Part shown: positions 42,904-52,938 of the stretch, one piece after another
Position numbering within the stretch: the stretch's first letter is position 1
How the letters are laid out: each line of letters begins with the position of its first letter
DNA from: Isoperla grammatica
Taxonomy: Eukaryota > Arthropoda > Insecta > Plecoptera > Perlodidae
Length of the DNA stretch: 64,000 nt
Assembly (NCBI GenBank): GCA_945910005.1
Contig: OX246748.1
Coordinates: forward strand, 13,579,733-13,643,732
Direction of reading: 5' to 3'
Notes under the pieces: generated by a model
What the model saw: only the letters and a program-made list of their open reading frames with translations
The model's database searches: none
Told to the model about the DNA's origin: nothing
Translations under genes and position numbers: made by a program

Positions 42904-43209
42904 TTGATTATTTGGGCTTAACGTCTCATATTTTTGCAACGAGGCTAATCGAGACAATGAGTAGGTGATATATGAAGATGAAATATGGGGCTGTTTGGAG
43001 GAAAAGGGCAAGTAGGAGGGAGCGTGAGGAAAGGGGAAAGGGGAGGAAAGGGGATTGGGGTGTGGACTGCACTTCGTCTGACTTCTCCTCCTCGACCAGT
43101 CCGGCTAGAGTGTCCCTACCAGAAGCGTACGTTTCCTCCGGCATAGCTCTCGGGATCACCAAAGCACGCAAACCTGCCCACCGCGATAAGGTAGCAGTCC
43201 ATGGGCAGG
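42904..43209 (-). mobile_element. SINE-A, near-complete copy
   Basis: Complete to CCATGGGCAGG, with head substitutions (GAAGCGTACGTTTCCTCCGG). Confidence 0.88.
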
Positions 43210-43271
43210 ACGATGATGATGATATTTGGGCTTAACGTCGCATAGATTTGCAACTTGGCTAATCGAGACAA

Positions 43272-43382
43272 AAATTTGAATTTATTGAATTTATTGGGTT
43301 TAAGGGCGCTTCAACCAGTTAGGTCATTTTGCGCCACCAAGATGATGTTTTGCAAGCTTAAAAATTAAGGAACTATGAAAGT
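43272..43382 (-). mobile_element. LINE 3'-UTR stub joined to an inverted 5' segment
   Basis: The 3' UTR to AAGGAACTATGAAAG, the same breakpoint and the same GGAACTATG variant as the copy at 28978. It then switches to plus-strand LINE sequence. Confidence 0.8.
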
Positions 43383-43852
43383 AAGCCACACAAATTTAAG
43401 ACCTCACAAAGCAATTGAGTGAGCTGATTTCCTTGTTGAGGAAGCCAACGCATCCATTGGTTCCGTCAGTGGTGGTGGATGGTGATGTGTCCCCGGTGGC
43501 TTCCATCGTGTCCTCAACAGCAACAGTTGTAAGATAAGAAACTATTTATTGATAAAAGATAACACAAAACAGCACAATTTTAATTACTGAAATATCGGCA
43601 GCTCGCCACCGAGCACTACCAAACTGTAGCCATTCACAACCGCGTCCTCTACCCTCACACCACCTATGGGTAACTTCTACAACTAGGCTAATTCAAATTT
43701 ATCCCGCCAACATAGGAAATGTCAACACTCGGCCAAGAAACTCATTCAGCAGTAAAACAAACTCCCTAGCTTCTAAAGAATAAAAAAGCATTAAAAATCA
43801 ACAGGGTGTCGATCCCTGTTGATAATCCATCAACGTCTTATGTCACAAGCAG
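43383..43852 (+). pseudogene. Inverted LINE segment: probable ORF1 end and ORF1-ORF2 spacer
   Basis: A plus-strand frame at 43409-43537 reads KQLSELISLLRKP through SSTATVVR to a stop and probably is the ORF1 C-terminus. From about 43780 the sequence matches, in the same sense, the region upstream of ORF2 at 20030-19940, including the ATCAACAGGG stem-loop. The spacer match is direct. The ORF1 assignment is inferred from position. Confidence 0.55.
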
Positions 43853-44079
43853 CAATCTGTATCAGCAGCTGGTGTTGTTTGTCTTAACAGAGTGCAGTTG
43901 CACCGTGACCTCGTGCATGCATGGGACGTTACCGCATGGCAGTAGCACGTGGGTGTATTCATTGCTCTGCAATGTTTTCATTATACTTTTTAGTATTATT
44001 GTTGTTATTTTTGTTGTTATTATTGTCGTTATTATTATTATGCTTTGATTGTATATTTAAGTTTAACGATGTACTCGAC

Positions 44080-44600
44080 AACTATGATTGATTGATATTT
44101 GGGTTTCACGTCTCATATTTTTGCAACGTGGCTAATCAAGACGATGAGTGGGTGATAATGAAGATGAAATAGGGGGATGTTTGGAGGAAAGGGGCAAGTT
44201 GGATAGATAGATAGATAATGGTCTTTATTGAAGGCGGGATTAAGGCCAGTTGGGCCTTCTCTTACATCCAACCTACTTATACACTAACAAAAATCAACGT
44301 CTCATTCATCCATCCCATTCACTCTATTTCTTTTCCATTCAAGTCGGAGGGCGGGGAGGATAAGGGAAGGGGAGGATCAGGAAAAGGGGGAGGACGTGGA
44401 CTGCCTTTCGTCTGGATTGATTGTCTGATTGATTTTGGGTTTAACGTCTTATATTGATATTGATATTTGGGCTTAACGTCTTATATTGATATTGATATTT
44501 GGGCTTAACGTCTCATATTTTTGCAACGAGGCTAATCGAGACAATGAGTGGGTGATATATGAAGATATACCACGATAACGTAGCAGTCCCTGGGCAGGAA
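44080..44600 (-). mobile_element. SINE-A copies, one interrupted and one internally deleted
   Basis: 44080-44420 is a SINE-A body split by a 136-bp insertion (44204-44339). Next come two 33-36 bp tail duplications (44440-44505). 44475-44599 joins GATATATGAAGAT directly to CCACGATAACGTAGCAGTCC, so the whole middle is missing but both ends are kept. Confidence 0.78.
44204..44339 (-). mobile_element. 136-bp retroelement end with (TAGA)n tail and 9-bp TSD
   Basis: It is flanked by CAAGTTGGA (44195-44203) and CAAGTCGGA (44340-44348), restoring SINE-A when removed. The left edge is (TAGA)n, then ATGGTCTTTATTGAAGGCGG. In sense the tail is thus (TCTA)n after an AATAAA-like TTCAATAAAGACC. It is a 5'-truncated LINE or SINE of a different family. 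Confidence 0.72.
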
Positions 44601-44793
44601 AGGCCGTTCGTCATCAACTCACACCAATAAGTCCATTTGTTCGATCCAATTAAAGGCCCAGTAAGGGTTTGATAAAACTTTTCTACGTGTCATCAAAGAA
44701 ACGTTAGTACAACAACAGAAAAAGAATCATCGAAATCGGTCCACAGGCTCACGAGTTCTCTGCGCTCTACCTGCCCCATGCTATAGAAGCGCG

Positions 44794-44801
44794 TGACGTC
44801 A
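44794..44801. promoter_or_regulatory. TGACGTCA palindrome upstream of the P2X7-C-like gene
   Basis: A perfect CREB/ATF consensus 73 bp before the proposed ATG at 44874, in a locally GC-rich stretch. It is a plausible promoter site, but the motif is generally over-represented in this window. Confidence 0.4.
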
Positions 44802-44873
44802 CCAGGGGTCTGCGGTCAGCCGGACGAAGGGGTGGTAGCCTAGCTCGCGCTCGGCGTACATTCATTCATAGCT

Positions 44874-45375
44874 ATGGCAGGCGCAAAGCCATATCGTTAT
44901 GAGCCGCGCTACACAGAAGAAGAGTACGCTGCAATTCAAGAAAAAAGGGGAATCGGAAAACCTAAGATCAGAAATGTTGCTAGGTAGAAGTGGAAATGTG
45001 CTATGGTGTCAATGTGGTGCGTGTTCAGAAATGACAACGGACACAGAATCGGTTTGCTGCTCTGAATCAGTTAAAATAAACAATGTAAGGCAAGATTCAG
45101 ATTGTATAATATACCTCGAGGCATTTGATTCGGTTGTGCTCAATATACATTTTTTGAGAACTGCCCGTCATAATTTACTGTTTCAAACGAAATGTAATGA
45201 TAAGAAAAAAGAATTTAAAAATGAAAGCAACGCACTTTGGAGGCAAATCGCATATAGGCAATTTGTTTTTTGGATGAATTCATGGCAAAAAAATCGGACC
45301 GCTTTCGTTTTAGTTTATTTAACCACTGTTTATGGAGAACAGAAAATCGTGTCTTATCAGGGAAACTGTGCATAG
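44874..45375 (+). CDS. P2X7 receptor C-terminal (ballast) domain-like protein, frameshifted
   Basis: The proposed start is ATG 44874 (MAGAKPYRYEPRYTEEEY); the PYR-EP-EE opening is common in this family. One frame change is needed in the AAAAAAGGGG run near 44940-44950. The remainder is open from 44899 to the stop at 45373-45375. Landmarks: GRSGNVLWCQCGACSEM, then ESVCCSES, a central LEAFDSVVLNIHFL, and ALWRQIAYRQFVFWMNSW followed by KNR. These match the cysteine-rich, zinc-binding cytoplasmic domain first seen at the C-terminus of P2X7. In many invertebrates it occurs without the ion channel, as here (about 165 residues, no membrane segment). The usual P-S-C before the final block is absent (AFVLVYL), so a metal ligand may be lost. 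It is intronless and lies inside a TIR/TTAA unit. It could be a pseudogene or contain one homopolymer error. Confidence 0.65.
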
Positions 45376-45796
45376 ATATGTTCGGATTGCTCTTGCGGGA
45401 ATTGTTACACCGAAACGCAACACTAGTTGACCATAATGGAAACAAAAACACACGCACACACAATTAATCTTACGAGCAATCAAACAAACAAATGAACGAA
45501 CTGACAAACTTTTTAACTAACGTACAAACACAGACAAGTACACGAGCCACGAGTGGAATGACAAGCTGACACTATACGACTGACAGTTGCAGTGGCTTGT
45601 TTCTCTACCTGGAGTAGCGGTATGCGGGCGGAGTAGACCCCTTGTGACGCGCCAATAGGCCACGTGCTGCTACAGTCGCGCGCAAATATCTGGAGAACGA
45701 GCGGGCCGTTTTCACTACAGTTTTCTGCGTTACTAATTATAAGAAGCAATCTTTATTTTTAAAATATGTTGTTTGAAACCCTTACTGGGCCTTTAA

Positions 45797-46178
45797 TGCC
45801 TCGTCGTGTATTTCACAACGTGAAGGTCCTAGAATTAAAATGAAACATTAATTAAGGTTTGTGTAACGTGTTTTCAGCTCCCCGCTGTTTGTACACAACA
45901 CTCACTCCGGGGGGCTCTGAATAATTCCCTTTGCCTTGACCGTTTCTCTCTTTAAATAAACCCCGTTTTATTTATACTCTTCGTGGTAGGCGACTGTTTC
46001 CCGTGACCTCCGGAAACATGTTATGTTATATCGGTGTGCAGGGGCAAAGGTAGGGCAGGGCGCCCTATGATGAATCTACCCATGCAAACTCTTTTTTTTC
46101 AACACAATATAATGCTTTATGAGCATTTTTTTTCGCAAAATGTACATTATAAATATATAAAGATATTAGAAACAATTA
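45797..46178. other. Unassigned sequence
   Basis: No repeat or gene is recognised. A T-rich stretch lies near 46090-46130. Confidence 0.4.
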
Positions 46179-46480
46179 ATATTTGGGCTTAACGTCTCAT
46201 ATTTCTGCAACGAGGCTAATCGAGACAATGAGTGGGTGATATGTGAAGATGAAATATGGGGCTGCTTGGAGGAAAGGGGCAAGTAGGTGGGAGCGTGAGG
46301 AAAGGGGAAAGGGGAGGAAAGGGGATTGGGGTGTGGACTGCACTTCGTCTGACTTCTCCTTCTCGACCATTCCGGCTAGGGTGGCCGTGCCAGAAGCATA
46401 CGCTTCCGCCGGCATAGCTCCAGGAATCATCAAAGCACACAAACCTGCCCACCACGATAAGGTAGCAGTCCCTGGGCAGG
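46179..46480 (-). mobile_element. SINE-A, near-complete copy
   Basis: Complete. It lacks a TTGA tail on the left (AATTAATATTTGGGC). Confidence 0.88.
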
Positions 46481-46502
46481 ATACTTTCAATTTAATTAAT
46501 TA

Positions 46503-46612
46503 ATTATTTGGGCTTAACGTCTCATATTTTTGCAACGAGGCTAATCGAGACAATGAGTGGGTGATATATGAAGATGACATATGGAGCTGTTTGGAGGAAT
46601 GGGGCAAGTGTT
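46503..46612 (-). mobile_element. SINE-A, 5'-truncated copy
   Basis: Tail AATTAATTATTTGGGC and body to GGGGCAAGTG. Confidence 0.8.
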
Positions 46613-46807
46613 ATAACCTTTGGCGACTGAATAGAATATGCGCCCGTGTGAAAACATGTACACGTTAATGCATATTCATAAATTGTGCGGTAATGGTCAA
46701 TCACATAATATCGATTATGAACAATTATTTTGAAAAATCTAATAATATTTCCATTTTCATGATGTGGTAAATAGGCACGGACCAACACGCAGCTTTGGCC
46801 TCTGCTT

Positions 46808-46868
46808 CATCTAGACGGGTGGTGCAGGTTTAACCCGACCTGTATCAATCGGCTTGTGAAACTATTTA
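46808..46868. repeat. 61-bp dispersed repeat, copy 1
   Basis: ATCTAGACGGGTGGTGCAGG, a TTTAACCCGACCTGTATCAA segment and GGCTTGTGAAACTATTT recur at 63895-63955 with two or three differences. The CTAGACGGGTGG start also occurs near 6383. The family is not identified. Confidence 0.7.
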
Positions 46869-46995
46869 TTGCTACACATCTTGGGTGAGCCACTAGGCTA
46901 TCTTCCCTTTGTATCTCTGGCGCTGAATATTAGCGTCCCAAATTGTGGCTCCATGGTGGGTGGGGAGCGTGGGGGATGAATCTAAAATACCACAT

Positions 46996-47055
46996 ATGGA
47001 TAATAACACCAAAAAAACAAAAAGCAGTACAAAAAAAGGAAAAAGAGGTGTCATC
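46996..47055 (+). pseudogene. LINE ORF1, N-terminal piece (left of a MITE)
   Basis: A Lys-rich segment (ATG at 46996, MDNNTKKTKSS) preceding the MITE at 47059. In another frame it reads KEKEVSSDD directly into the ORF1 sequence right of the MITE, so the two were contiguous. A frame difference between the ATG and the rest suggests an indel in the A-rich part. Confidence 0.55.
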
Positions 47056-47058
47056 TGA

Positions 47059-47480
47059 AGCCGGCTACAGACTATTCGCCATTCGTCGTACGCATTCGTC
47101 GAACCTTCAGCAGGTAGCGGTTCGTGGCCAATTCGTGAATAGTGTGTAGGGGGTCATTCGTCGAAACCCGTGCGCGATTCGCGAATCATGGTGGTTCGCT
47201 CTAGAGGCGGTATTTATCAAAGTAAACGAATCGCTACCTAGTCACGCGCCAGTTTCTCCCTCGGCGCCAGCCTACAACAAAGGGCTTGAAATGTCAAAAC
47301 GGGCATTGCTGACGACGGACGATGGACTCACGAAGTAACATCTGCCTTCCAACTGAAACACGCACAGTGTGTAGGGCCACCCGAGCGGTTCGCGAATCGT
47401 TCACGAATTGGCCACGAACCGCTACCTGCTGAAGGTTCGACGAATGCGTACGACGAATGGCGAATAGTCTGTAGCCGGCT
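47059..47480. mobile_element. MITE with perfect 81-bp terminal inverted repeats
   Basis: 47059-47139 and 47400-47480 are perfect inverted repeats starting AGCCGGCTACAGACTATTCG. The interior (260 bp) is rich in TTCG/CGAA palindromic words and non-coding. Flanks are TGA at 47056-47058 and 47481-47483. Excision restores a continuous ORF1 frame. A 3-bp duplication and this palindromic style are compatible with PIF/Harbinger-type MITEs, but the family is not proven. Perfect TIRs indicate recent activity. Confidence 0.88.
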
Positions 47481-47483
47481 TGA

Positions 47484-47777
47484 TGATGAAGCACAGGGGG
47501 AAAACATCCACAGCAATGTGGATGTAGTTCCCCTGTATTTAGTTGCAAAATCGAGCGATGAAAAGAACAATTTTGCAAAGGTTAATCCTTTGATTATTCA
47601 AAAATCGTTAGAAGAAGCATTGGGGGTTGTTTCCTCCACGAAAAAGTTGCGCGATGGTACTTTGCTCGTCCATTGTGCAACTGAAAAGCAAGCAAAGAAA
47701 CTGTTGGGGAAAACATGTCTATGTTCTCTCCCAGTAACTGTTCAAGGGCACCGTTCAGTTGTCTCTTGCTTTGATCT
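47484..47777 (+). pseudogene. LINE ORF1 N-terminal domain fragment (right of the MITE)
   Basis: An open frame containing PLYLVAKSSDEKNNFAKVNP, IIQKSLEEALG, KKLRDGTLLVHCATEKQAKK and VTVQGHRSV. This pattern (short strand, helix, KLR-G-LLV strand, helix, PVTV) is that of the RNA-binding N-terminal domain of ORF1 in Jockey/I-type LINEs. It is truncated at 47777 by a SINE tail. It is on the plus strand like the other ORF1 pieces. Confidence 0.72.
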
Positions 47778-47965
47778 CTTGATTGATTGATTGATATTCG
47801 GGCTTAACGACTCATATTTTTGCAACGTGGCTAATCGAGACAATGAGTGGGTGAAATATGAAGATGATGGGAGGGCCAGTGGGTTTATTGGGTTTAAGGG
47901 CGCTTCAACCAGTTAGGTGGAGATTTGGGCTTAACGTCTTATATTTTTGCAGCTTGGCTGTGAGA
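47778..47965 (-). mobile_element. SINE tails and 34-bp LINE 3' tip
   Basis: A SINE-A stub (47778-47884), a LINE 3' tip (TTTATTGGGTTTAAGGGCGC to CAGTTAGGT, 47885-47918), and another SINE tail. Confidence 0.75.
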
Positions 47966-48415
47966 ATATTAATTGTCGGTAGGAGGTTTTTCACTTTAGT
48001 TATCTTTATGAGAAGGTGTTAGTTCGGCTCAATGAAGGGAACGATCCTTTTGTTTCGACGCCATCTCACCAATGGGCTTAACGCTAGCCACGAAACAGAC
48101 GCACAGAACTCATATTTCTACTCTCCACCAGAAACGAGTCCATGCCAAACCTCAACCACACAAGACGTGATAATGTAGCTTTCTGAATATATGATACGCT
48201 TCAGTACCGAACACAGACGGAATCACCTAGTGCACGGTTTATTATTTAAAAGCAGTCAGATAGAATTACCGAAACAAATGTACTCGTGGTAAAATAAATA
48301 ATTTAGTATTTTGTAATTGAACCGAAGCTAAAAACACGCTTTAGTTTAAGTAATTAGAACTCTGTGGTTTTAGTCGTACTAGGGTATCTAAACGGTTAGT
48401 TTAATTGCGTGGGAC
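47966..48415. other. Unassigned sequence
   Basis: No gene or repeat recognised. Confidence 0.4.
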
Positions 48416-48419
48416 GGCT

Positions 48420-48758
48420 GATTGATTGATTGATATTTGGGATTTACGTCTCATATTTTTGCAACGAGGCTAATCGAGTGGGTGATAGATGAAGATGAAA
48501 TAGGGGGCTGTTTGGAGGCTGTTTGGAGGAAAGCGGCAAGTAGGAGAGCGGGGTGGAAAAGGGAAGGGGTGCCATTCGCTAACTTTCTTTTCATTATTTG
48601 TTGTTTAACGACGTACTAGATAGAAAGATATTTGGACTTAACGTCTCATATTTTTGCAACTTGGCTTATTTGGGCTCTCATATTTTTGCAATCGATTGAT
48701 TGGTTGATATTTGGGCTTAAGATTGATTGATTGATATTTGGGCTTAACGTCTCATAGT
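48420..48758 (-). mobile_element. SINE-A truncated copies and tail ladder
   Basis: 48420-48570 has GGCTGTTTGGAGGCTGTTTG duplicated. A third-family trace lies at 48598-48617, and then four stacked tail stubs follow. Confidence 0.7.
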
Positions 48759-48934
48759 TTTGAATTTTGAATTTATTGGGTTTAAGGGCGCTTCAACCAG
48801 TTAGGTCATTTTGCGCCACCAAGATAGTGTTTTGCAAGCTAAGTAATTAAGTTACTATGAAAGTAGTAATTATGTTTTAATTTTATATGAATTTAATTTA
48901 TATTATTTTATATTTATAATTGGTTGTATTAAAC
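48759..48934 (-). mobile_element. LINE 3'-UTR copy
   Basis: GAATTTTGAATTTATTGGG to AATTGGTTGTATT, followed by a SINE-A body piece (48936-49010). Confidence 0.88.
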
Positions 48935-49010
48935 GAGGCTAATTGAGTCAATGTGTGGGTGATACGTCTCATATTTTTGCAACTTGGCTAATCGAGACGA
49001 TGAGTGGGAC

Positions 49011-49398
49011 GATGAGTAATAGAGCAGTATTTATAAAAATTCAAGATGTATATCTCTTCATTTCTCGTGGCAGTGTAGCCAAGGGCCAATGGTTCGCCCA
49101 CATTCAGCGCGTGGGAGCCCCAGTGGAGCCTCGCTAATTAACTTGCGATGAAAGCTGTTTGCAAGAGTTCCTTCAACTTGTCTCACACTCTCGTCTTAAA
49201 CTCCTCAGCGAGATCATTTATCACCCAGTTTACGTTGAATTTGCAATTTAATGAAGATTTTAGTCTGCATCTCATTTTATAAATATGTTAGCGCGTAGAG
49301 GAAGACGAAAACGTAATCAAGATCATAATTTGCATCATATTCAAAACTGTTTCAAACTGGATACGTTCTAGAATACTCATTTGCACGCTTACTTGAGT
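49011..49398. other. Unassigned sequence
   Basis: No gene or repeat recognised. Confidence 0.4.
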
Positions 49399-49399
49399 G

Positions 49400-49836
49400 A
49401 TATTCGGGCTTAACGTCTTATATTTTTGCAACTTGGCTAATCAAGACGATGAGTGGGTGATAATGAAGATGAAATTGGGTCTCTTTGAAGAAAAGGGGCA
49501 CGTAGGAGGGCGCGTGAGGAAAGGGGAAAGAGGATTGATTTGATTATTATGATTATTTGGGCTTAACGTCTCATATTTTTGCAACGAGGCTAATCGAGAC
49601 AATGAGTGGGTGATATATGAAGATGAAATAGGGGGCTGTTTGGAGGAAAGGGGCCAATAGGAGGGCGGGGTGGAAAGAGGAAGGGGGAGGAAAGGGGCTT
49701 GGGGTGTGGACTTCACTTCGTCTGACTTCTCCTCCTCGACCAGTCCGCCTAGGGTGGCCCTACCAGAAGCATACGCTTCCGCCGGCATAGCTCCAGATAT
49801 CATCAAAGCGCACAAACCTGCCCACCACGATAAGGT
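49400..49836 (-). mobile_element. SINE-A, one truncated and one near-complete copy
   Basis: 49400-49535 is truncated. 49551-49836 is complete except for the last about 20 bp of the 5' end, cut at CACGATAAGGT. Confidence 0.85.
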
Positions 49837-50254
49837 GGGCCCGGTTGTTGCCTGTTACTAGCAGCCGAGCAGAAGAGTCACCCAGAGCCAAATCCCATCC
49901 TTGGTCCGTACGAGGCCACGTTTAGCTATTCTAAACTTAAGTATGTTAATGTTATAACTAGTTCCTATTTGAAAGTATCCGTATCAATGTCGGTAATGTG
50001 TTCCCGAGCCCAGCTGCCAACACGATCCATCAAGCGCTGGGCTTATTGTTGACCCATCAGGCCGTGACATGTTATTCTGGCGTCGCGTGTCGGCCGACTG
50101 TTAGGCCGGAGATATCGAGATAAGCGAGTCGATCTCTCTGCAGGTGGCACAACACCCACTTATTGCCCCCTACCCGCAGCCTCACCTCATCCACTCTGCG
50201 CTGCGCCAAACACGACCTCGCCGTTCGCTCGTTTTACTGCCTTCAAATTGCTGT
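49837..50254. other. Unassigned sequence
   Basis: GC-rich in its second half. No gene or repeat recognised. Confidence 0.4.
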
Positions 50255-50402
50255 TTGTTATTTGGGCTTAACGTCTCATATTTTTGCAACGAGGCTAATC
50301 GAGACAATAGGCCGCATACGCTTCCGCCGTCATAGCTCTCGGGATCACCAAAGCATACAAACATGTCCGCCACGATAAGGTAAAAGTCTGGGCAGTGGGC
50401 AG
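50255..50402 (-). mobile_element. SINE-A with large internal deletion
   Basis: Tail and 50 bp of the 3' body are joined to the GCATACGCTTCCGCC head, both ends present. It is the same deletion class as 44475-44599, with a different breakpoint. Confidence 0.82.
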
Positions 50403-50429
50403 GTAAGGAAAATGGGATGACCTCATTTT

Positions 50430-50830
50430 ATATTGATATTTGGGCTTAACGTCTCATATTTTTGAATCGAGACAATGAGTGGGTGGTATATGAAGATGAA
50501 CTAGGGGGGTGTTTGGAGGAAAGGGTCAAGTAGGAGGGCGGGGAAGAAAAACGAAGAGTGGGAAACGGGAGGGAGGAGGATGTGGACTGCATTTCGTCTG
50601 ACTTCTCATTTTATTGTCTCGTAGCCAAGTGCTCACTGTGTACACGGTGATTGATATTTGGGCTTAACGTCCTATACTTTTGGATATTTACTAATCAAGA
50701 CGATGAGTGGGCGATAATGAAGATTAAATTGACGGGTCTTTGGAGGAAAGAAGCAAGTATGAGGGCGCGTGAGGAAAGGGGAAAGGGGATTGGGGTGTGG
50801 ACTGCACTTCGTCTGACTTCTCCTCCTCGG
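50430..50830 (-). mobile_element. SINE-A, two 5'-truncated copies
   Basis: 50430-50612 and 50650-50829, both ending at CTTCTC in the early head. Confidence 0.8.
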
Positions 50831-50885
50831 CATTACACGGTTAATAGATTCCACGTGAAACGTGATATCTTCATCTTTTAACTTG

Positions 50886-51176
50886 AATTTTTGAATTCAT
50901 TGGGTTTAAGGGCGCTTCAACCAGTTAGGTCATTTTGCGCCACCAAGATGGTGTTTTGCAAGCTAAGTAATTAAGTTACTAGGAATGTAGTAATGATGTT
51001 TTAATTTTATATGAATTTGATTTATATTATTTTATTTTTTTAAATGGTTGTAATGTATTTTTAAAATTGTTGGAAAAACTGTGTGCGGACAAGAAATTTT
51101 AAAAGTTTATCACAATTCTCGTATGACAAAGGTTCTTCATACAACGGGGAAAGCTTTAATTGTGTTTTCAACACGC
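50886..51176 (-). mobile_element. LINE 3'-end copy
   Basis: 3' UTR and the last about 35 ORF2 codons, truncated at TTTTCAACAC. Confidence 0.9.
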
Positions 51177-51420
51177 TTTGTCTGCCCTGTATCTGCGACT
51201 GCCGCGATTTGTTTCTCGTTGAGTTGTAAGTTGCGATGCTCTGTTTCCATGACGACGGGTGCTTGCTGAGGCACATAAGACTCCTCTCATACTGGTGTCG
51301 ATGTCATTTACTTTGAACTCTGTGCGGACCTTTTCATAGCTTCGTAGTCGAGCGCATCGCTAAAGGCAACGTAACAAAGATTGTGCGCACCACTATTGCT
51401 CTTTGATTAATTGATTCTTT
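51177..51420. other. Unassigned sequence
   Basis: No gene or repeat recognised. Confidence 0.4.
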
Positions 51421-51640
51421 GATTGATAGATTGGTTGATTGATTGATATTTGGGCTTAACGTCTTATATCTTTGCAACTTAGCTAATCGAGACAATGAGT
51501 GGGTGAAATATGAAGATGATGTTTGGAGTAAAGGGGCCAGTATTTGAATTTATTGAATTTTTGAATTTATTGGGTTTAAGGGCGCTTCAACCAGTTAGGT
51601 CATTTTGCGCCACCAAGATGGTGTTTTGCAAGCTAAGATG
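51421..51640 (-). mobile_element. SINE-A stub and LINE 3'-UTR stub
   Basis: SINE-A 51421-51540 (5'-truncated), then a LINE tail and UTR (51541-51640) cut at GCAAGCTAAG. Confidence 0.82.
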
Positions 51641-52250
51641 AAGTAAATGATTACAATATTCTCGATTATTACACCCAGTTTTTTTTGTTTTTTATTGTTT
51701 GGTTGTTTGTTTGTTTATTTGTTTGTTTGTTTGTTTGTTTGTTTGTTTGTTTGTTTATTTGTTTATTTGTTTGTGTTTGTTTGTTTGTTTGCTTGTTGTA
51801 AAGAGAGCCAAGCGATGACGTCACCGGCGAAGGTTCCATCCACAACCAGCGACGTTTTAATTAAAACCGCCAGTTCATAAAATGGCGTATAATTAAAGTG
51901 ACGTAACCTGAGGGCCTACTCGAAAATGTCGCTAGAGACGAATTCGGCCATTATTCGTGCGCGCGTGGTTACATTCGATCGAGGGGGGTTGGGGAGTTCT
52001 TCTCCGGTTGCATTCACAGGGGAACGATAATTTACACCCCCCCCCCCCCCCTCCCCATTTCATCTGAGCACCTGAACTTTGACCTCGACGCCGGCACAGA
52101 CGTACGGTGGCGCTGTCATATGACGGCGGACAAGTAGTGAGTTGTTGCAATGAGGCTGGACACTAGATCTAATAGACAGTGGTTTTGATGTGTGTGGTTG
52201 TTCATAAGTTAGATTTGATTAATGGTGATTATGATGATGATGACATTTGG
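51641..52250. other. Unassigned with (TTTG)n and C-run
   Basis: (TTTG)n-like repeat at 51700-51793, TGACGTCA at 51816-51823, C-run at 52035-52051. No gene recognised. Confidence 0.5.
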
Positions 52251-52254
52251 TGGT

Positions 52255-52935
52255 TCATTGATTGTTGATATTTGGGTTTAACGTATCATATTTTGGCAAC
52301 TAGGCTAATCGAAACGATGAGTGGGTGAAATATGAGTAAGAGGGCTGGAAGGAAAATGGAAGGGGATGAAAAGGGAGAGGGGCGGCTGTGGATGCTCACC
52401 GTCAAGGATTGATTGATATTTGGGCTTAACGTCTCATGATTTTTGATTATTTGGGCTTAACGTCTCATATTTTTGATTTGATTATTTGGGCTTAACGTCT
52501 CATATTTTTGCAACGAGGCTAATCGAGACAATGAGTGGGTGAAATATGAAGATGAAATGAAATAGGGGGCTTTTTGGAGGAAAGGGGCAAGTAGGAGGGC
52601 GCGTGAGGAAAGGGGAAAATTGAGGAAAGGGGATTAGGGTATTCTTATTGACATTGCAATGCTCGAGTTCTTGATTGATTTAGATTTTTGCAACTTGTAT
52701 AATCAAGAAGATGAGTTGGTGATAATGAAAATAAAATTGGGGGCTCTTTGGAGGAAAGGGGCAAGTAGGAGGGCGCGTGAGGAATGGGGAAAGGAGAGGA
52801 AAAGGCTAGGAGGGTGTTACACACATATTACATACACATTGTTTCACACATGTTACATTCCAATGCGCAAACATGATATTTATATTTGGATGATGTCGTT
52901 CGTCTGAAGTCATACAAAATTAAAACGCCCTCTGG
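52255..52935 (-). mobile_element. SINE-A truncated copies including a three-step tail ladder
   Basis: 52255-52395 is one copy. Between 52406 and 52500 two tails of about 35 bp (ATTTGGGCTTAACGTCTCAT, each cut shortly after) precede a longer copy (52485-52640). 52672-52815 is another partial copy. 52816-52935 is unassigned. Confidence 0.72.
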
Positions 52936-52938
52936 GTG

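Larger units (their letters stand above)
44654..45792 (+). mobile_element. TTAA-flanked element with 17-bp TIRs carrying a P2X7-C-like gene
   Basis: AGGCCCAGTAAGGGTTT at 44654-44670 and its exact reverse complement at 45776-45792, each bordered outside by TTAA (44650-44653 and 45793-45796). The 1,139-bp interior holds one recognisable gene (44874-45375), an upstream TGACGTCA (44794-44801) and no transposase. The TTAA duplication plus terminal inverted repeats is the hallmark of piggyBac/Kolobok-type cut-and-paste elements. With no transposase it would be non-autonomous. Repeats are otherwise absent inside. Confidence 0.75.
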
